Below are positions 6,192-6,520 of a DNA stretch of 6,520 nucleotides, piece after piece. The notes beneath the pieces were generated by a model. It was given only the letters and a program-made list of their open reading frames with translations, searched no databases and was not told where the DNA came from. Source of the stretch: Rhodospirillales bacterium (GTDB lineage: Bacteria; Pseudomonadota; Alphaproteobacteria; Micavibrionales; UBA2020); NCBI GenBank assembly GCA_023266795.1, contig JAHFPI010000105.1, forward strand, positions 1 through 6,520. The letters are read 5' to 3'. Positions within the stretch are counted from its first letter, which is position 1. The number at the start of each line of letters is the position of its first letter. Both the position numbers and the translations under genes were made by a program.

Positions 6192-6519
6192 CTTTCAGGA
6201 GCGTTCGGGACAGCCGGTGATAGCCGTGCCCGGCGGCGATGTCGCGGGCGGTCTGGCCTTTTTTGTCTGCCTGAAAAATATTGATTCCGGCGGCGATCAG
6301 AATTCCCGCCATGAGCGTATCGTCTTTGCCGGCGGCCAGATGCAGCAGGCCTGTTCCCATGAAAGTATCCCGCACCCCCAGCCCCGAACCCTTGCCGAGC
6401 AGGTATTTGGCGATGGCCTGATGCCCATGCTGGACGGCAAGATAGAGGGCGGTGTGGCCGAAAGGTTCGATGGAGGCGTCAATCTGGGCGCCGTTCTCGA
6501 CTAAAAACTGAACCATGTC
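6160..6519 (-). CDS. Ankyrin-repeat protein, 5' end outside the window
   Basis: A C-terminal fragment of about 120 residues made of ankyrin repeats. They are a partial repeat (MVQFLVENGAQIDA), then GHTALYLAVQHGHQAIAKYL with LGKGSG, then GTGLLHLAAGKDDTLMAGIL with IAAGINIFQADKKG, and a capping repeat, GQTARDIAAGHGYHRLSRTL. The hallmark TALYLA and LLHLAA helices and the G..I loops are clear. Ankyrin repeats bind other proteins; the partner here is unknown. The ATG at 6514-6516 falls in the middle of a repeat and the frame stays open to the edge, so the true start is probably to the right. No signal peptide or enzymatic domain is visible in this part. The gene is convergent to the late operon and overlaps its last gene by 32 bases. 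It may be a phage accessory gene (moron) or the first host gene beyond a prophage; no attachment site is visible to decide. Confidence 0.85.
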   Translation of the reverse strand, partial: DMVQFLVENGAQIDASIEPFGHTALYLAVQHGHQAIAKYLLGKGSGLGVRDTFMGTGLLHLAAGKDDTLMAGILIAAGINIFQADKKGQTARDIAAGHGYHRLSRTLLKVMEHQAKYAA

Positions 6520-6520
6520 A

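Noticed and set aside
6082..6504. A 140-residue plus-strand open frame across the ankyrin region
   Set aside because: The minus-strand frame encodes unmistakable ankyrin repeats. The plus-strand translation has no family features and is its antisense shadow.

Overview
The window is the distal part of a tailed-phage (most likely siphovirus-type prophage) late operon, read left to right on the + strand, followed by the 3' part of a convergent ankyrin-repeat gene. Base composition is high in GC (about 60% in the tail-tip gene). The C-terminal layout of the tail-tip protein, the P5-like endolysin and the Rz1-like protein resemble those I know from prophages of alphaproteobacteria, so an alphaproteobacterial host or its phage is the best guess. 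That assignment is inference, and no host marker gene is present.

Layout. 2-3316 holds a lambda gpJ-like tail tip/host-specificity protein whose 5' end lies outside the window. 3338-4639 is a tail fibre or receptor-binding protein with standard fibre repeats and a lower-GC C-terminal module. 4636-4929 is a small fibre-assembly-chaperone-like protein, joined to the fibre gene by an ATGA overlap. The lysis region follows: a membrane plus coiled-coil protein (4934-5167), a P5-like putative endolysin (5172-5624), a holin-like single-span protein (5643-5849), an inner-membrane spanin candidate (5849-6055), and an out-of-frame overlapping Rz1-like lipoprotein candidate (5967-6191). On the minus strand, an ankyrin-repeat protein (6160-6519) enters from the right edge, and its 3' end overlaps the Rz1-like gene by 32 bases.

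How it works together. The tail-tip hub and fibre recognise the host. The small chaperone-like protein probably helps fold or attach the fibre. At the end of infection a holin would let the signal-less endolysin reach the peptidoglycan, and the i-spanin/o-spanin pair would then disrupt the outer membrane. All + strand genes are tightly packed (gaps of 0-21 bases or short overlaps), consistent with one late transcript. There is no intergenic stretch longer than about 21 bases, and I see no internal promoter, tRNA, CRISPR array or insertion sequence.

Most notable signals: a perfect 24-base palindrome overlapping a second 14-base palindrome at the extreme left edge, inside coding sequence; the overlapping spanin pair with an atypical lipobox; a GC drop marking the fibre's receptor-binding module; and a convergent gene overlap with a hairpin whose loop carries the ankyrin gene's stop codon. 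I found no clear evidence of a wholly new biological system.
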